Shown: positions 30,871-40,676, counted from the stretch's first letter. The stretch is 60,828 nucleotides of DNA from Streptohalobacillus salinus (GCF_003201605.1 NZ_QJJR01000014.1:1-60828); one strand, 5' to 3'. Notes: a model not told the origin generated them from the letters alone. Program-made: numbers and translations.

Positions 30871-30954
30871 TGATTATATTTTTATCATACCTTATCTCCT
30901 TGTGCAAGCTTTTTAAAGAAAAAGTGTGAAATTAGTAAACAATCAAACTTTATG

Positions 30955-30963
30955 TGTTATAAT
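30955..30963 (+). promoter_or_regulatory. Extended -10 promoter of the penicillin-binding protein gene
   Basis: TG-T-TATAAT (TATAAT at 30958-30963) lies about 28 bases before the ATG; no good -35 is present, as expected for extended -10 promoters. Confidence 0.55.
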
Positions 30964-30991
30964 ATACTTTGGAATTTTAGGAGGTATAATC

Positions 30992-33982
30992 ATGAATAAT
31001 TCAGATAATGAAACATCTAAAACAGCAGCATTCAAAGCACTTATTGATAAAAAATCCTTACAACGGGTTTTCCGAATTAGTTATGATGTCATTTGGAATA
31101 TCATCTTATTCTTTATTGTCATCGCGATCATCGGTTTGTTCTTCGTTGGTGGCTTAGGTGCTGGATATTTTGGTTCATTAGTTAAAGATGAACCTTTACG
31201 TACCGAAGAAGACATGGTTTCTGCAATATTTAATTATGAAGAAACGTCAGAAGTCTATTTTGATAATGATGTTTTTATGGGTGAAGTTAGTTCTGATATC
31301 TACCGTGAAGAGACTAGCTTAGATCAAGTTTCACAACACATTATTAACGGAGTTATCGCAACAGAAGATGAGTACTTTATGACGCATAACGGTATTGTTC
31401 CAAAGGCAATTATGCGTGCCGTCTTCCAAGAAGTGTCTGGTGCAGCAACTCAAACAGGTGGAAGTACTTTGACACAGCAAATTATCAAAAACCAAATCTT
31501 AACAAATGAAGTATCGTTTGATCGAAAAGCAAAAGAAATTGTTTTAGCCATGCGATTAGAACACTTCATGGATAAAAACGAAATTTTAGAGGCTTACTTG
31601 AACATTGTCCCATTTGGCCGAAATGCGAGCGGACGTAATATTGCTGGTGTACAAACAGCTGCTGAAGGTATTTTTGGAGTTGACGCTAGCGAAGTTAACT
31701 TGGCTCAAGCAGCATTTATTGCCGGTTTACCGCAAAGCCCTATTTCTTATAGTCCTTTTACTAATGGGGGGCAAGTCAAAGAAGAAGCAGGCTTAGCTGC
31801 TGGTTTAAGTAGACAAGCGACTGTTTTAAACCGGATGTTAGATAAAGAGTTTATTTCACAAGCTGAATACGATGAAGCAATCGCTTTTGATCTAATCGCA
31901 AGCTTCACTGAAGGTGCGCCTTCAACCTTCGAGCAATACCCTTACCTCACACAAGAGATTAAAAATCGTGCTGAGGCAATATTTAAAGAACGATTAGCAC
32001 TTGCTGATGGATACACGTTAGAAGAGTTAAATCAAAACGATGCACTAAACGAACAATACAGCATCCATGCGCAACGAGAAATTTCACAAGGTGGGTATAA
32101 AATTCATACCACGATCAATAAAGATATTTATGACGTCTTTCAAGAGGTTGCTGCTAATTACAGCAACTACGGACCGAATAAAATTGCACGTAATAATGCA
32201 ACAGGTGAACCAATTATGACAGAAGATCCCGATACCGGTGAATCAGTACCTTACAATGCACCGGTTCAAGTGGGTAGTGTTTTAAGAGATAATGCGACTG
32301 GGGCAATTATCGCCTTTGTTGGTGGTCGTGATTTCGATATTCAAAATCGTAATTTCGCAACAAATGCCCCTAGACAAATTGGTAGTACAGCAAAGCCTCT
32401 CCTTGTTTATGGGCCAGCTCTTGAAGAAGGGTTATTTCAACCAGGGTCAATTATTGCCGATGTAAAAACAAATGACCCATTGTATAATCCGTTTCCTACC
32501 AACTTTACAAGTTCACGGTATTACGGGTTAACAACGGTTCGTCAAGCACTGACGAGTTCTTATAACGTCTCAGCTGCACGAGCATATCTTGATTTATTAG
32601 AGATTGCTAACCCCGTCCCTGATTACTTTCTGAAAATGGGTTTTTCAGGGATTGAAGAAGAAGCTTACCGTTATCCTTCATATGCATTAGGTAGTATTGG
32701 CGCAACCGTTGAGGAAAACACAAATGCTTACTCTACTTTTGGTAATAACGGTCAGTACAGTGAAGGATATATGATTGACCATATTGAAGACGTTACGGGT
32801 GAAGTTGTTTATCAACATGAAGCAGAGCCTACCGATGTATTTAGTCCAGAAACGAATTATTTAATGATTGATATGTTGAGAGACGTTTTAACATCGGGTA
32901 CAGGACGATCTGCTAGAGGAAGTCTCAATAATCCAGGAATTGATTGGGCTGGTAAAACCGGTACCTCAAATGAGTTTAGAGACACTTGGTTCGTCGCTAC
33001 TAATCCAAATGTGACTTTAGGTAGTTGGATGGGCTATGAGTATGAACAGCAGTTGAATACCGGCTACAGTGGTCGAAATCAAGTCTTCTGGGCGCAACTT
33101 GTCAATGCTGCTACAGAAGTTGATCCCGAACTGATGGCACCATCCGGACGTTTCCAACGACCAAACAACATTGTTTCGCGTTCATTCAGCTTGGTTTCTG
33201 GAATGCAACCATCTGAATTAACAAGTGATCTCGGTCTCGTAGGTACTGACTTATTCAATACAAAATATGTGCCTACAGAAACGGACACAAGTATCATTTC
33301 TGCAGAAATTGTTGGTGTTGGTGACGACACCGCACTAGTTACCGGGCAAACACCTAATGAATTCACTCGCGATTCCGGTTATATGTTTAACCCAGAGTGG
33401 CTAGAGGAAAAAGGTTATGATCAATTAGAAGATATCACACAACTTTATCCATCTCGGAATGGTGGATGGGCAGACCTTCATTTACCGGATTTGACTGATG
33501 AAATAGAAGATGATGGTTCAAGGCCTAATCCACCAAGTTCTGTTTCTAAATCAGGTAATATTCTTACCTGGCGTGCATCAAACACTTCTGATGTCATTGG
33601 ATATCGTATTTATAGAGCCAATGATCCAGACAGCCAATTTAGTTTATATGATACTACTGTGGAAACACGATTAAATGTAGGCAACGCACCGGCTGTTTAT
33701 CAAATTCGTGCTGTTGATTATTTCGGACGTGAATCAAATCCGACGCGCCCTTTCATTGATGGTGACTTTACTGAAGAAGAACCAGAGGAGCCCGAAGAGC
33801 CAGAGGAACCAGAAGAGCCGGAAGAACCAGAGGAACCCGAAGTCCCTGAAGAACCAGAAGAACCCGAAGTACCGGATACACCAGAAAATCCAGACGAAGG
33901 CAACGGGGGCAATCAAAATGGCGACACTGAAGAAAACCCTCCCGAGACACCTGATGATGAGCCAGCTACAGGCGATGCTTAA
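30992..33982 (+). CDS. Class A penicillin-binding protein (transglycosylase/transpeptidase) with FN3 and acidic tail
   Basis: Bifunctional peptidoglycan synthase. 996 residues from the ATG at 30992 (TTAGGAGG upstream). Order: cytoplasmic N-terminus, membrane helix at about 33-53, GT51 transglycosylase with catalytic Glu125 in TEDEYFMTHNG and GGSTLTQQIIKN, then a transpeptidase with Ser465 in STAK, SYN at 523-525 and KTGT at 655-658. A fibronectin type III-like domain follows (about 840-925, PPSSVSKSGNILTWR), then a Glu/Pro repeat tail. The FN3 and tail resemble PBP1-type enzymes of Bacillus and Listeria. Divergent from tyrS; outside the cell except for the N-terminus. Confidence 0.95.
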   Translation: MNNSDNETSKTAAFKALIDKKSLQRVFRISYDVIWNIILFFIVIAIIGLFFVGGLGAGYFGSLVKDEPLRTEEDMVSAIFNYEETSEVYFDNDVFMGEVSSDIYREETSLDQVSQHIINGVIATEDEYFMTHNGIVPKAIMRAVFQEVSGAATQTGGSTLTQQIIKNQILTNEVSFDRKAKEIVLAMRLEHFMDKNEILEAYLNIVPFGRNASGRNIAGVQTAAEGIFGVDASEVNLAQAAFIAGLPQSPISYSPFTNGGQVKEEAGLAAGLSRQATVLNRMLDKEFISQAEYDEAIAFDLIASFTEGAPSTFEQYPYLTQEIKNRAEAIFKERLALADGYTLEELNQNDALNEQYSIHAQREISQGGYKIHTTINKDIYDVFQEVAANYSNYGPNKIARNNATGEPIMTEDPDTGESVPYNAPVQVGSVLRDNATGAIIAFVGGRDFDIQNRNFATNAPRQIGSTAKPLLVYGPALEEGLFQPGSIIADVKTNDPLYNPFPTNFTSSRYYGLTTVRQALTSSYNVSAARAYLDLLEIANPVPDYFLKMGFSGIEEEAYRYPSYALGSIGATVEENTNAYSTFGNNGQYSEGYMIDHIEDVTGEVVYQHEAEPTDVFSPETNYLMIDMLRDVLTSGTGRSARGSLNNPGIDWAGKTGTSNEFRDTWFVATNPNVTLGSWMGYEYEQQLNTGYSGRNQVFWAQLVNAATEVDPELMAPSGRFQRPNNIVSRSFSLVSGMQPSELTSDLGLVGTDLFNTKYVPTETDTSIISAEIVGVGDDTALVTGQTPNEFTRDSGYMFNPEWLEEKGYDQLEDITQLYPSRNGGWADLHLPDLTDEIEDDGSRPNPPSSVSKSGNILTWRASNTSDVIGYRIYRANDPDSQFSLYDTTVETRLNVGNAPAVYQIRAVDYFGRESNPTRPFIDGDFTEEEPEEPEEPEEPEEPEEPEEPEVPEEPEEPEVPDTPENPDEGNGGNQNGDTEENPPETPDDEPATGDA
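33772..33880 (+). repeat. Glu-Glu-Pro coding repeats in the PBP tail
   Basis: About ten imperfect copies of a 9-base unit GAR-GAR-CCN, encoding EEP, end in EVP and DTP variants. Third-codon positions vary (CCA, CCC, CCG), so the protein repeat rather than the DNA seems conserved, though length slippage is possible. Confidence 0.85.
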
Positions 33983-34015
33983 TAATCAGAATTAAAAATT
34001 CATACAATCTTACGC

Positions 34016-34060
34016 AAAAGCGATTTCTTCACTTATTTGATGAGGAAATCGCTTTTTTTT
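34016..34060 (+). terminator. Terminator after the PBP gene
   Basis: AAAAGCGATTTC (34016-34027) pairs with GAAATCGCTTTT (from 34045) and is followed by T residues, eight T in total at 34053-34060. Confidence 0.88.
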
Positions 34061-34110
34061 GCACAGAAAAATGCAGCTAAACTATGTTATGAGCAAGTTT
34101 AGCTGCATTT
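34061..34110 (-). terminator. Terminator after motS
   Basis: A 14-bp perfect stem (34069-34082/34097-34110) around ATGCAGCTAAAC is followed on the minus strand by TTTTCTG. It faces the PBP terminator directly, so two converging transcripts end side by side. Confidence 0.82.
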
Positions 34111-34123
34111 GCTAGGGGTATTA

Positions 34124-34924
34124 TTATTCGAATGACTGACTCAATTCAAGTATAACAATTTCGACACGGCGGTTTTTTCGCCAGTTTTCAACCGAATCAT
34201 TAGGTACAATCGGTCGTGTATCACCAAAACCAACAGCGATAAATCGATCTTCATTAAGATCATGAGTATTAATAATGTTACGAATAACACTACTTGCACG
34301 GGCAGCTGAGAGCTCCCAGTTCGAAGGGTATTCTACTGTCGAAATGGGCCGGTTATCTGTGTGACCTTCAACACGCACTTCATTTGGAATATTCTCCAGT
34401 AATAAACCTATCTTTTCCAAAAAGGGTTCTCCTTCTACTTTGAGATTGGACTCAGCTGTATCAAATAAAATCCGTTCTTGCAGAATTAAGACCACGCCTT
34501 GGTCAGTACGATTGGCACTAATGACATTTTCCAGTTGATTTTCTTCTAGATAACCCTCAACTTCTGCCAGAAGTTCATCTAAGTTCTCTAGATTTTCCAA
34601 GTTATCCTCTGTATTACCTGATTGTGATTCATCAAGATCTTCTGTTTCCTCATCGAATAAGTTATTCTTAAAGTCTGTTGCACCTTCTTGATTTTGATTT
34701 GGATTTGAATTTTCTGTTGGATTTTCCATAGGCATCGTTGAAGGAAAGCCCTCAAAGATCATCCGGTTTCTAAACGATTCCGCTACTGCTTCAAAACGAG
34801 CCGCATCTATCGAGGACATTGAAAACAAGAGAATAAAAAATACTAAAATAAGAGTCATCATATCGGAGAACGTTGTCATCCATTTTGGACTACCCTTTGG
34901 TTGCTTTTTCTCACGACGCTTCAT
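34124..34924 (-). CDS. motS: Flagellar stator protein MotB/MotS type
   Basis: Stator subunit that anchors the motor to peptidoglycan and carries the ion channel aspartate. 267 residues: a basic N-terminus, one membrane helix with Asp21 in TTFSDMMTLILVFF, a long acidic Asn/Glu linker, and a C-terminal OmpA-like domain (VEGHTDNRPI, NWELSAARA, NRRVEIVI). The helix resembles MotS (Na+-driven) more than the MotB PYADILTLLLALF type, and linkage to motP and ccpA is that of motPS. Na+ coupling is inference. The ATG at 34924 overlaps motP by 14 nt. Confidence 0.9.
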   Translation of the reverse strand: MKRREKKQPKGSPKWMTTFSDMMTLILVFFILLFSMSSIDAARFEAVAESFRNRMIFEGFPSTMPMENPTENSNPNQNQEGATDFKNNLFDEETEDLDESQSGNTEDNLENLENLDELLAEVEGYLEENQLENVISANRTDQGVVLILQERILFDTAESNLKVEGEPFLEKIGLLLENIPNEVRVEGHTDNRPISTVEYPSNWELSAARASSVIRNIINTHDLNEDRFIAVGFGDTRPIVPNDSVENWRKNRRVEIVILELSQSFE

Positions 34925-35738
34925 CGGCCGCACCCTCCAGGGAATCATCACTATCTTCAGAACGACGCTTACGCATATCATCCGATAAAAATGCACTTAA
35001 TTTTTCTTTAAGAATTCTCGGGTTTTGTCCAGATTGAACACCAATAACGCCTTCGATAACGATTTGTTTCATAAACACTTCTTGTTCTGTCTTACTTTCT
35101 AATTTTCCTGCCATCGGTATAAAGACAAGGTTTGCTAACACTGCTCCGTAGAACGTTGTTAAAAGGGCAACAGCCATTTGTGGTCCTAGTGTTGTCGGAT
35201 CGTTCAAATCATTTAACATCAACACTAACCCAATTAATGTACCAATCATTCCCCACGCTGGTGCATAGTCCCCAGCTTTTTCTAGAATCACGCGGCCTTT
35301 CGCATGACGATCTTCCATAGCGGTGATTTCCGCACTCATGATATCGTGAATCACTTCTGGTTCTATCCCATCTATTGCTAGTAGAACGCCTTTTTTAATG
35401 AAAGGGTCAGTAACTTCTTCTAATTCCGTTTCTAAAGCTAATAAACCTTCACGACGTGCACGTTCTGACAATCGTTCAAATAATGAAATCAATTCTGAAA
35501 GATCTTGATCAGTTTTATTAAACGATTCTTTAACGACACGTCCCATTGATTTAACTTGATCAATATTAAAGTTGATTAATATTGCCGCTGCTAGCCCCCC
35601 GAAAACAATAACGAGGGAAGGGATTTGGATAAAAGCAATGACGCCGCCAATTGACCCACTACTGGATAAAATACCAAAAGCAATCATTAAAAGACCTAAA
35701 ACAATTCCAATCGGTGTTAAAATATCTGTTCTTTTCAT
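34911..35738 (-). CDS. motP: Flagellar stator protein MotA/MotP type
   Basis: Partner of MotS in the ion-conducting stator. 275 residues with four membrane helices: two at the N-terminus (PIGIVLGLLMIAFGIL; AFIQIPSLVIVFGGLAAAIL) and two after a cytoplasmic loop containing the charged ERARREGLLALE segment that contacts FliG. The conserved prolines are in APAWGMIGTLIGL and NLVFIPMAGKL. Strong AAGGAGAG ribosome site. The 103-nt gap to upstream ccpA shows no terminator, so ccpA-motP-motS may be one transcript, as in B. subtilis. No other flagellar gene is in the window. Confidence 0.92.
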   Translation of the reverse strand: MKRTDILTPIGIVLGLLMIAFGILSSSGSIGGVIAFIQIPSLVIVFGGLAAAILINFNIDQVKSMGRVVKESFNKTDQDLSELISLFERLSERARREGLLALETELEEVTDPFIKKGVLLAIDGIEPEVIHDIMSAEITAMEDRHAKGRVILEKAGDYAPAWGMIGTLIGLVLMLNDLNDPTTLGPQMAVALLTTFYGAVLANLVFIPMAGKLESKTEQEVFMKQIVIEGVIGVQSGQNPRILKEKLSAFLSDDMRKRRSEDSDDSLEGAADEAS

Positions 35739-35840
35739 AAACTCTCTCCTTACCTCATGAACAATCTAAGATTGCTCGAAACTTCTCATCGATTTCTTAG
35801 CTTTGAAAATATTCATACAAAGTTATTATCGACGAAAATT

Positions 35841-36836
35841 TTATTTTGTTGAGCTTCTCTCGATGATTTGATGAGGTAAGATAACATTTTGTTCTGAGAC
35901 TTCTTCTTTGTTCATATATTTTGTTAGTAAACGCATCGCAACAGCACCAATGTCATACATAGGTTGAACAACTGTAGAAAGCGTAGGACGTACCATTTGT
36001 GCTAATCGTGTATTATCAAACCCGATAACTTCTATATCGTTAGGTACAGACATGCCACGATCTTGAATGCCATGAATAACACCTAACGCCATCTCATCAG
36101 ATGCAACAAATATGGCAGTTGGCTTTTGATCGCGTTCTAGTAATTGTTCGGTTGCATCCATACCTGAATGATAAGAAAGATCACCACGAATGACTAAGGT
36201 CTCATCAAATGTTTCACCAGTATCATGAATTGCACGTTTATACCCTTCAAATTTCAATAAATTTGCTGTCGTCTCTTCAAGTCCCGTCACAAAAGCAGGG
36301 TGAGCATGGCCATTATCAATTAATAGTTTTGTCGCTTCATAGCCTGCTTGTTCATAGTCGATATTCACAGATGGTGTGGAATGTGTTGCATCCACCGTTG
36401 CCGCTAACGCAATTGGAACTGGTGATGTTTTAAATTGTTGAATATGTTCTTCAGTAATTTTACCACCCATATAAACAATGCCATCTACTTGCTTTTCTAA
36501 CATCGTATTGATTAATTTTATTTCTTTATCAACATTTTGATCTGAATTACTTAAAATAATATTGTATTTATACATATTAGCAATATCATCAATTCCTCGT
36601 GCTAGTTCCGAGAAGAAAATGCTAGAAATGTCAGGAATTATTACACCTACTGTTGTTGTTTTCTTGCTTGCTAACCCCCGTGCTACGGCATTTGGACGAT
36701 ACCCCAGACGTTCGATGGTTTCAAGTACTTTTTTGCGTGTTGCAGGTTTCACATTTGGATTTCCGTTTACTACACGTGATACTGTTGCCATTGAAACGTT
36801 TGCTTCACGAGCTACATCATATATTGTGATGTTCAT
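35841..36836 (-). CDS. ccpA: Catabolite control protein A
   Basis: LacI-family master regulator of carbon catabolite repression; with HPr-Ser46-P it binds cre sites. 331 residues: helix-turn-helix [23 protein letters not shown] at the N-terminus, hinge [22 protein letters not shown], then the periplasmic-binding-protein-like core with the HPr contact region. GGAGG precedes the ATG at 36836. Its leader has a cre-like site, so it probably autoregulates. Placed between aroA(G) and motPS, exactly as in B. subtilis. Confidence 0.97.
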   Translation of the reverse strand: MNITIYDVAREANVSMATVSRVVNGNPNVKPATRKKVLETIERLGYRPNAVARGLASKKTTTVGVIIPDISSIFFSELARGIDDIANMYKYNIILSNSDQNVDKEIKLINTMLEKQVDGIVYMGGKITEEHIQQFKTSPVPIALAATVDATHSTPSVNIDYEQAGYEATKLLIDNGHAHPAFVTGLEETTANLLKFEGYKRAIHDTGETFDETLVIRGDLSYHSGMDATEQLLERDQKPTAIFVASDEMALGVIHGIQDRGMSVPNDIEVIGFDNTRLAQMVRPTLSTVVQPMYDIGAVAMRLLTKYMNKEEVSEQNVILPHQIIERSSTK

Positions 36837-36867
36837 TTCAAATCAACCTCCGTTTTTATAAGTTATT

Positions 36868-36899
36868 TAGTTACGTTTACATATGTATTTAGTATAGCA
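36868..36899 (-). promoter_or_regulatory. ccpA promoter with overlapping cre-like site
   Basis: An extended -10 (TG-C-TATACT; TATACT at 36891-36896 on the minus strand) is followed at the expected start point by ATGTAAACGTAACTA (36868-36882), which matches 13 of 15 positions of the cre consensus. A site covering the first transcribed bases fits autorepression. Confidence 0.55.
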
Positions 36900-36995
36900 T
36901 AGACAGTGATTTACATATATAATCATGCAAAATATATCTTATAGTATAACAAAAATCCCGTTTAATTTCCCTGATTTAACGACTTTTTCTAACGA

Positions 36996-37048
36996 TTAAA
37001 CAAAAGACCTTACGAAACCCAAAAATAAGGGAATTCGCAAGGCCTTTT
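36996..37048 (-). terminator. Terminator after aroA(G)
   Basis: Long arms (about 37002-37016 with 37032-37048, including a G-U pair) and TTTTGTTTAAT on the minus side end the aroA(G) transcript upstream of the ccpA promoter. Confidence 0.82.
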
Positions 37049-37057
37049 CAAATGCTT

Positions 37058-38116
37058 CTATTTTAGTGTTTTCATGAACGTATCAAATTGATCAAAGTCC
37101 ATTTGTTGTTGTTGATCAGATAATGCCACTGCAGGATCAGGGTGAACTTCGGCCATAATCGCATCTGCACCTATCGCAATAGCTGCTTTTGCTGCTGGAA
37201 TCAATAAATCACGACGTCCAGTTGAGTGTGTAACATCTACCATGACCGGTAAATGTGTCTCTTGTTTAAGAATTGGCACAGCTGTAATATCTAACGTGTT
37301 TCGTGTAGATGTTTCATACGTTCTAATTCCACGTTCACATAAAATAATATTTCCATTACCTTTGGAATTAATGTACTCAGCCGCGTTAATAAAATCGGAG
37401 ACTGTGGCAGACATTCCACGTTTCAATATAATTGGCTTGTCAATTTCTCCAGCCGCTTTTAACAATTCAAAATTCTGCATATTTCTTGCACCAATTTGAA
37501 TCATATCCAAGTACTCAGCTGCTTGTTCCATGTCTTGGGGACGGACAATTTCACTAACTACCGCTAAACCATACTCATCTCCAACGCGTTTTAAAATTTC
37601 TAATCCTTCAAAGCCAAGACCTTGAAAATCATAAGGCGATGTTCTTGGTTTAAACGCTCCCCCACGAATAATATTAAGTCCATGTTTTTTAATTTGTTCT
37701 GCAACTTTAGCCACTTGTTCATAACTTTCAACAGCACATGGACCGCAAACAAAGTGAGGATTTCCATCGCCAATTTTTTCTCCATTGATATCAATAACTG
37801 TATCCTCTACCTTACGTTTTCGAGATACAAGCATTTCTTTACTATAATCTTTTTCTTGCAGCTCAAGACCCGCTTTGAAAATCTCTTTAAATAAATGAAT
37901 GATTGTTGCATCCTGGAACGGTCCTTCATTATGGTTTTTTAATTTTTCTAACATTTGGTGTTCTCTCACTGGATCATATTTTTTATCTGGTCCTTGGTTT
38001 ACTTTTGCTTTAGCTGTTTCTTTAACTAATTCACCTCGTCTATTAATCAAAGATAAGATCTCCATATTGACCTGATCAAGTTCATCACGTAAACTGTCTA
38101 ATTTTTCATTACTCAT
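37058..38116 (-). CDS. aroA: Bifunctional chorismate mutase / DAHP synthase, AroA(G)
   Basis: Joins phosphoenolpyruvate and erythrose 4-phosphate, the first step of aromatic amino acid synthesis; the fused N-terminal chorismate mutase (about 1-85, [19 protein letters not shown]) acts as catalytic domain and feedback sensor. The DAHP synthase barrel follows with [28 protein letters not shown] and [10 protein letters not shown]. 352 residues, near the B. subtilis length. AAGGGGGA ribosome site. A promoter with perfect TATAAT is 100 bases upstream, with a hairpin in the leader. Confidence 0.97.
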   Translation of the reverse strand: MSNEKLDSLRDELDQVNMEILSLINRRGELVKETAKAKVNQGPDKKYDPVREHQMLEKLKNHNEGPFQDATIIHLFKEIFKAGLELQEKDYSKEMLVSRKRKVEDTVIDINGEKIGDGNPHFVCGPCAVESYEQVAKVAEQIKKHGLNIIRGGAFKPRTSPYDFQGLGFEGLEILKRVGDEYGLAVVSEIVRPQDMEQAAEYLDMIQIGARNMQNFELLKAAGEIDKPIILKRGMSATVSDFINAAEYINSKGNGNIILCERGIRTYETSTRNTLDITAVPILKQETHLPVMVDVTHSTGRRDLLIPAAKAAIAIGADAIMAEVHPDPAVALSDQQQQMDFDQFDTFMKTLK

Positions 38117-38476
38117 TAAAAATTCCCCCTTGGTTTATTTATTCTAAGTACATCACGCGTCATTAATTTCAACGATTTTACATTTCATTATGTTGAAATG
38201 AATAATTAGAGATTATTATAGCTAATATTTTGCTACTTGTCACTACATTGTTCAAATATTTAGTATTTTCTTTATTTTTAAGCACTTACAATTTAATCGT
38301 AGCAAACACTATTGATTTTATTAGATTTTCTCTCCATCTTATCACATTACATAACATAAGAAACAAAAACGATGACAACTCATGATAATTACAAAAATAT
38401 GTTAGATACTAACGCTTAAAAATCTGTTAAACTAAACAGTAACATCGATTTTCCTTAAAGAAAGGATTCTGCCCTA
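38117..38476. other. Divergent regulatory gap between aroA(G) and the FtsA-like gene
   Basis: A 360-base gap without a gene. It holds the aroA(G) promoter (38215-38243, minus), an inverted repeat in the aroA leader (ATTTCAAC at 38166-38173 with GTTGAAAT at 38192-38199; an alternative pairing CATTTCA/TGAAATG lies inside), and an extended -10 for the rightward gene (TG-T-TAAACT at 38425-38433). The stretch 38250-38400 is plain AT-rich sequence with nothing I can name. Confidence 0.55.
38215..38243 (-). promoter_or_regulatory. aroA(G) promoter
   Basis: On the minus strand GTGACA (38238-38243), a 17-base spacer and a perfect TATAAT (38215-38220). Confidence 0.75.
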
Positions 38477-40627
38477 ATGAATGAATATATTTTTGCACTT
38501 GATATCGGAACTCGTTCTGTAAACGGACTGCTACTAGAAGTCAATGAAAAATCTTATACGCTGATTGATTATGAAAGCATGGAACATGAAGAACGCGCCA
38601 TGCTTGATGGACAAATTCATGATATTGTAGCCGTATCAAGCATCATCCAAAAAGTTAAAGATAAATTAGAACAACGTCAAAACATTAAATTGCATCGTGT
38701 TTGTGTAGCTGCTGCTGGTCGTGCATTAAAAACACGTCGAACCACCGTAACAAAAGCAATTGACCAACAGCCTTTACTCGATAGTGAAGCCATTTCATTT
38801 CTGGAACTTTCGGCTGTACAAAAGGCTCAATTTGATTTGGCACAAGAAGAAAAACATGTTGATCACACCATTCACTATTATTGCGTTGGTTATTCCGTTT
38901 TACAATACAAATTAGATCACGACGTGATTGGCTCTCTTATCGATCAACAAGGCGATCTAGCAGAAGTAGAAATTATCGCAACATTTTTACCTAAAGTTGT
39001 CGTAGAAAGTCTATTATCTGCTTTAACACGAGCTGACTTAGAAATGGAAGCTTTAACGCTTGAGCCCATTGCTGCTATTAATGTATTAATCCCTGAATCT
39101 ATGCGTCGTTTAAACGTGGCTCTTGTTGATATAGGTGCGGGCACAAGTGATATTGCCCTAACAGATGAAGGAACGATCACAGCATACGGTATGGTTGCTA
39201 AAGCGGGTGATGAAATTACCGAGGCAATTAGTGATCACTATCTTTTAGATTTCAATGAAGCTGAACGGGTTAAACGTGCAGTAACTGAAAATCAGGTGGC
39301 CACCATCGAAGACATCCTCGGTTTTGAAACTGAAGTTACTTTTGATCAACTCGCTCAAGATATTAAATCGGCTATTGAAGATTTAGCTGATGCAATCGCA
39401 ACTGAAATTATCACTTTAAACAAACGTTCACCTAAAGCTGTTATGTTAGTTGGTGGGGGGAGCTTAACACCACGACTTACTTATGTATTGGCTAAGAAGC
39501 TAGGGCTACCAGAGAACCGTGTAGCAACACGGGGCACAGAAGCGATTAAAAACTTATCAACAAACGTTGAAATACCAACTGGCCCTGAGTTTATCACACC
39601 AATAGGTATTGCCATCGCAGCTAAACAGAGCCCCGTTCACTATATTAGTGTAACTGTCAACGGTCGTGCTGTACGTTTGTTTGATATGAAGCAATTAACC
39701 GTTGGTGATTCATTACTTGCTGCTGGAGTACATATCGAAAAAATGTATGGACGACCAGGAATGGCTTATATGATTACCTTTAACAATCAAACGATTACAC
39801 TCCCAGGCACACACGGAGAACCTCCTAAAGTTTATTTAAACGGACAACCGATCCAAGTGGAAGACTCCATCAAGCACGGGGATGAGCTTGTTGTAGAGAA
39901 AGGTAACGACGGTTCTGAACCTGTCGTTACGCTCGAGGACATTACAGGACGATTTGAAGGCTATCCTGTGACGTTTAATCAACAACGCTACACCGTTAAG
40001 CCTATCTGTAAAATCAATGATTCTCCTGCTTCATTTGATGACGACATTAGTGATAGTGACACCATCACTGTTAAACAATTTCTCACTTTAAATGAATTTT
40101 TGCACCATCATGGTATTGCTGACACAGTAAAGGCTAAGCAAAAGTTCGGTTTGTATCTTGATGATGATTATTTAGAAATCGATGACTTTTCAAGCCAGCT
40201 GTTGGTAAATAATAAGGAAGCACGTTTAACCACCTTGTTAAAGCCTCACGACACAATTAATTATCAACCACGCAAAACCGTATCAGTCGCTGATCTTATG
40301 GAACATTTGAACCTCAATTTAAATCGTACTCTTACCGTTACTTTTAATGACGAACCAGTTACGATAGAAAAACAGATGTCAACCATCTTTAAAGATCAGC
40401 ATAGCTTATCTTTAGAAGATGCTATTGAACCATTCAGTAAAATTTCAATTAAAACCAATGAAGATCAAGCTATTATTTTCCAGGATGTTTTTCGGTTTGT
40501 ATCACTTAATATCACTGATTTAAAAGGAAATGTAGCGATTTTAAAAAATGGCGCGCCAGCTACTTTCTTAGATCCGTTAACTAACGATGACAACCTAGAA
40601 ATAAAATTAAAGAGCAAGATCAAGTAA
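38477..40627 (+). CDS. FtsA/PilM-like actin-fold ATPase with long C-terminal tail
   Basis: 716 residues. The first about 390 are an actin-like ATPase of the FtsA/PilM type: phosphate loop FALDIGTRSVNGLLLE at the N-terminus, ALVDIGAGTSDIALTDEG near residue 218, and MLVGGGSLTPRL near 326. The remaining about 320 residues are not part of FtsA; they contain recurring NG-x-P...GD-x-L units (for example VYLNGQPIQ...HGDELVVEKG) that look like small beta-rich repeats. No membrane-targeting helix is evident at the C-terminus, unlike true FtsA. Similar long proteins exist in Bacillaceae as cell division FtsA domain proteins of unknown function. Monocistronic, next to aroA(G), ytxGH and murC. Confidence 0.8.
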   Translation: MNEYIFALDIGTRSVNGLLLEVNEKSYTLIDYESMEHEERAMLDGQIHDIVAVSSIIQKVKDKLEQRQNIKLHRVCVAAAGRALKTRRTTVTKAIDQQPLLDSEAISFLELSAVQKAQFDLAQEEKHVDHTIHYYCVGYSVLQYKLDHDVIGSLIDQQGDLAEVEIIATFLPKVVVESLLSALTRADLEMEALTLEPIAAINVLIPESMRRLNVALVDIGAGTSDIALTDEGTITAYGMVAKAGDEITEAISDHYLLDFNEAERVKRAVTENQVATIEDILGFETEVTFDQLAQDIKSAIEDLADAIATEIITLNKRSPKAVMLVGGGSLTPRLTYVLAKKLGLPENRVATRGTEAIKNLSTNVEIPTGPEFITPIGIAIAAKQSPVHYISVTVNGRAVRLFDMKQLTVGDSLLAAGVHIEKMYGRPGMAYMITFNNQTITLPGTHGEPPKVYLNGQPIQVEDSIKHGDELVVEKGNDGSEPVVTLEDITGRFEGYPVTFNQQRYTVKPICKINDSPASFDDDISDSDTITVKQFLTLNEFLHHHGIADTVKAKQKFGLYLDDDYLEIDDFSSQLLVNNKEARLTTLLKPHDTINYQPRKTVSVADLMEHLNLNLNRTLTVTFNDEPVTIEKQMSTIFKDQHSLSLEDAIEPFSKISIKTNEDQAIIFQDVFRFVSLNITDLKGNVAILKNGAPATFLDPLTNDDNLEIKLKSKIK

Positions 40628-40663
40628 AAAAGCGAAGCCCTTTACGATCAGGGCTTCGCTTTT
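40628..40663. terminator. Bidirectional terminator between FtsA-like gene and ytxH
   Basis: A 14-bp perfect stem (40628-40641/40650-40663, core GCGAAGCCCT) with T runs on both sides separates the two convergent genes. Confidence 0.93.
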
Positions 40664-40676
40664 CCTTCGTCACAAC

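Noticed and set aside
33772-33880. Possible CRISPR-like direct repeats
   Set aside because: The 9-base units are contiguous, in frame and protein-coding with no spacers.
33718-33950. Ser-Gly, Phe-Trp and Leu-Val-rich frames antisense to the PBP tail
   Set aside because: They are the complement of the GAR-GAR-CCN repeats, have no ribosome site, and would overlap a well supported gene.
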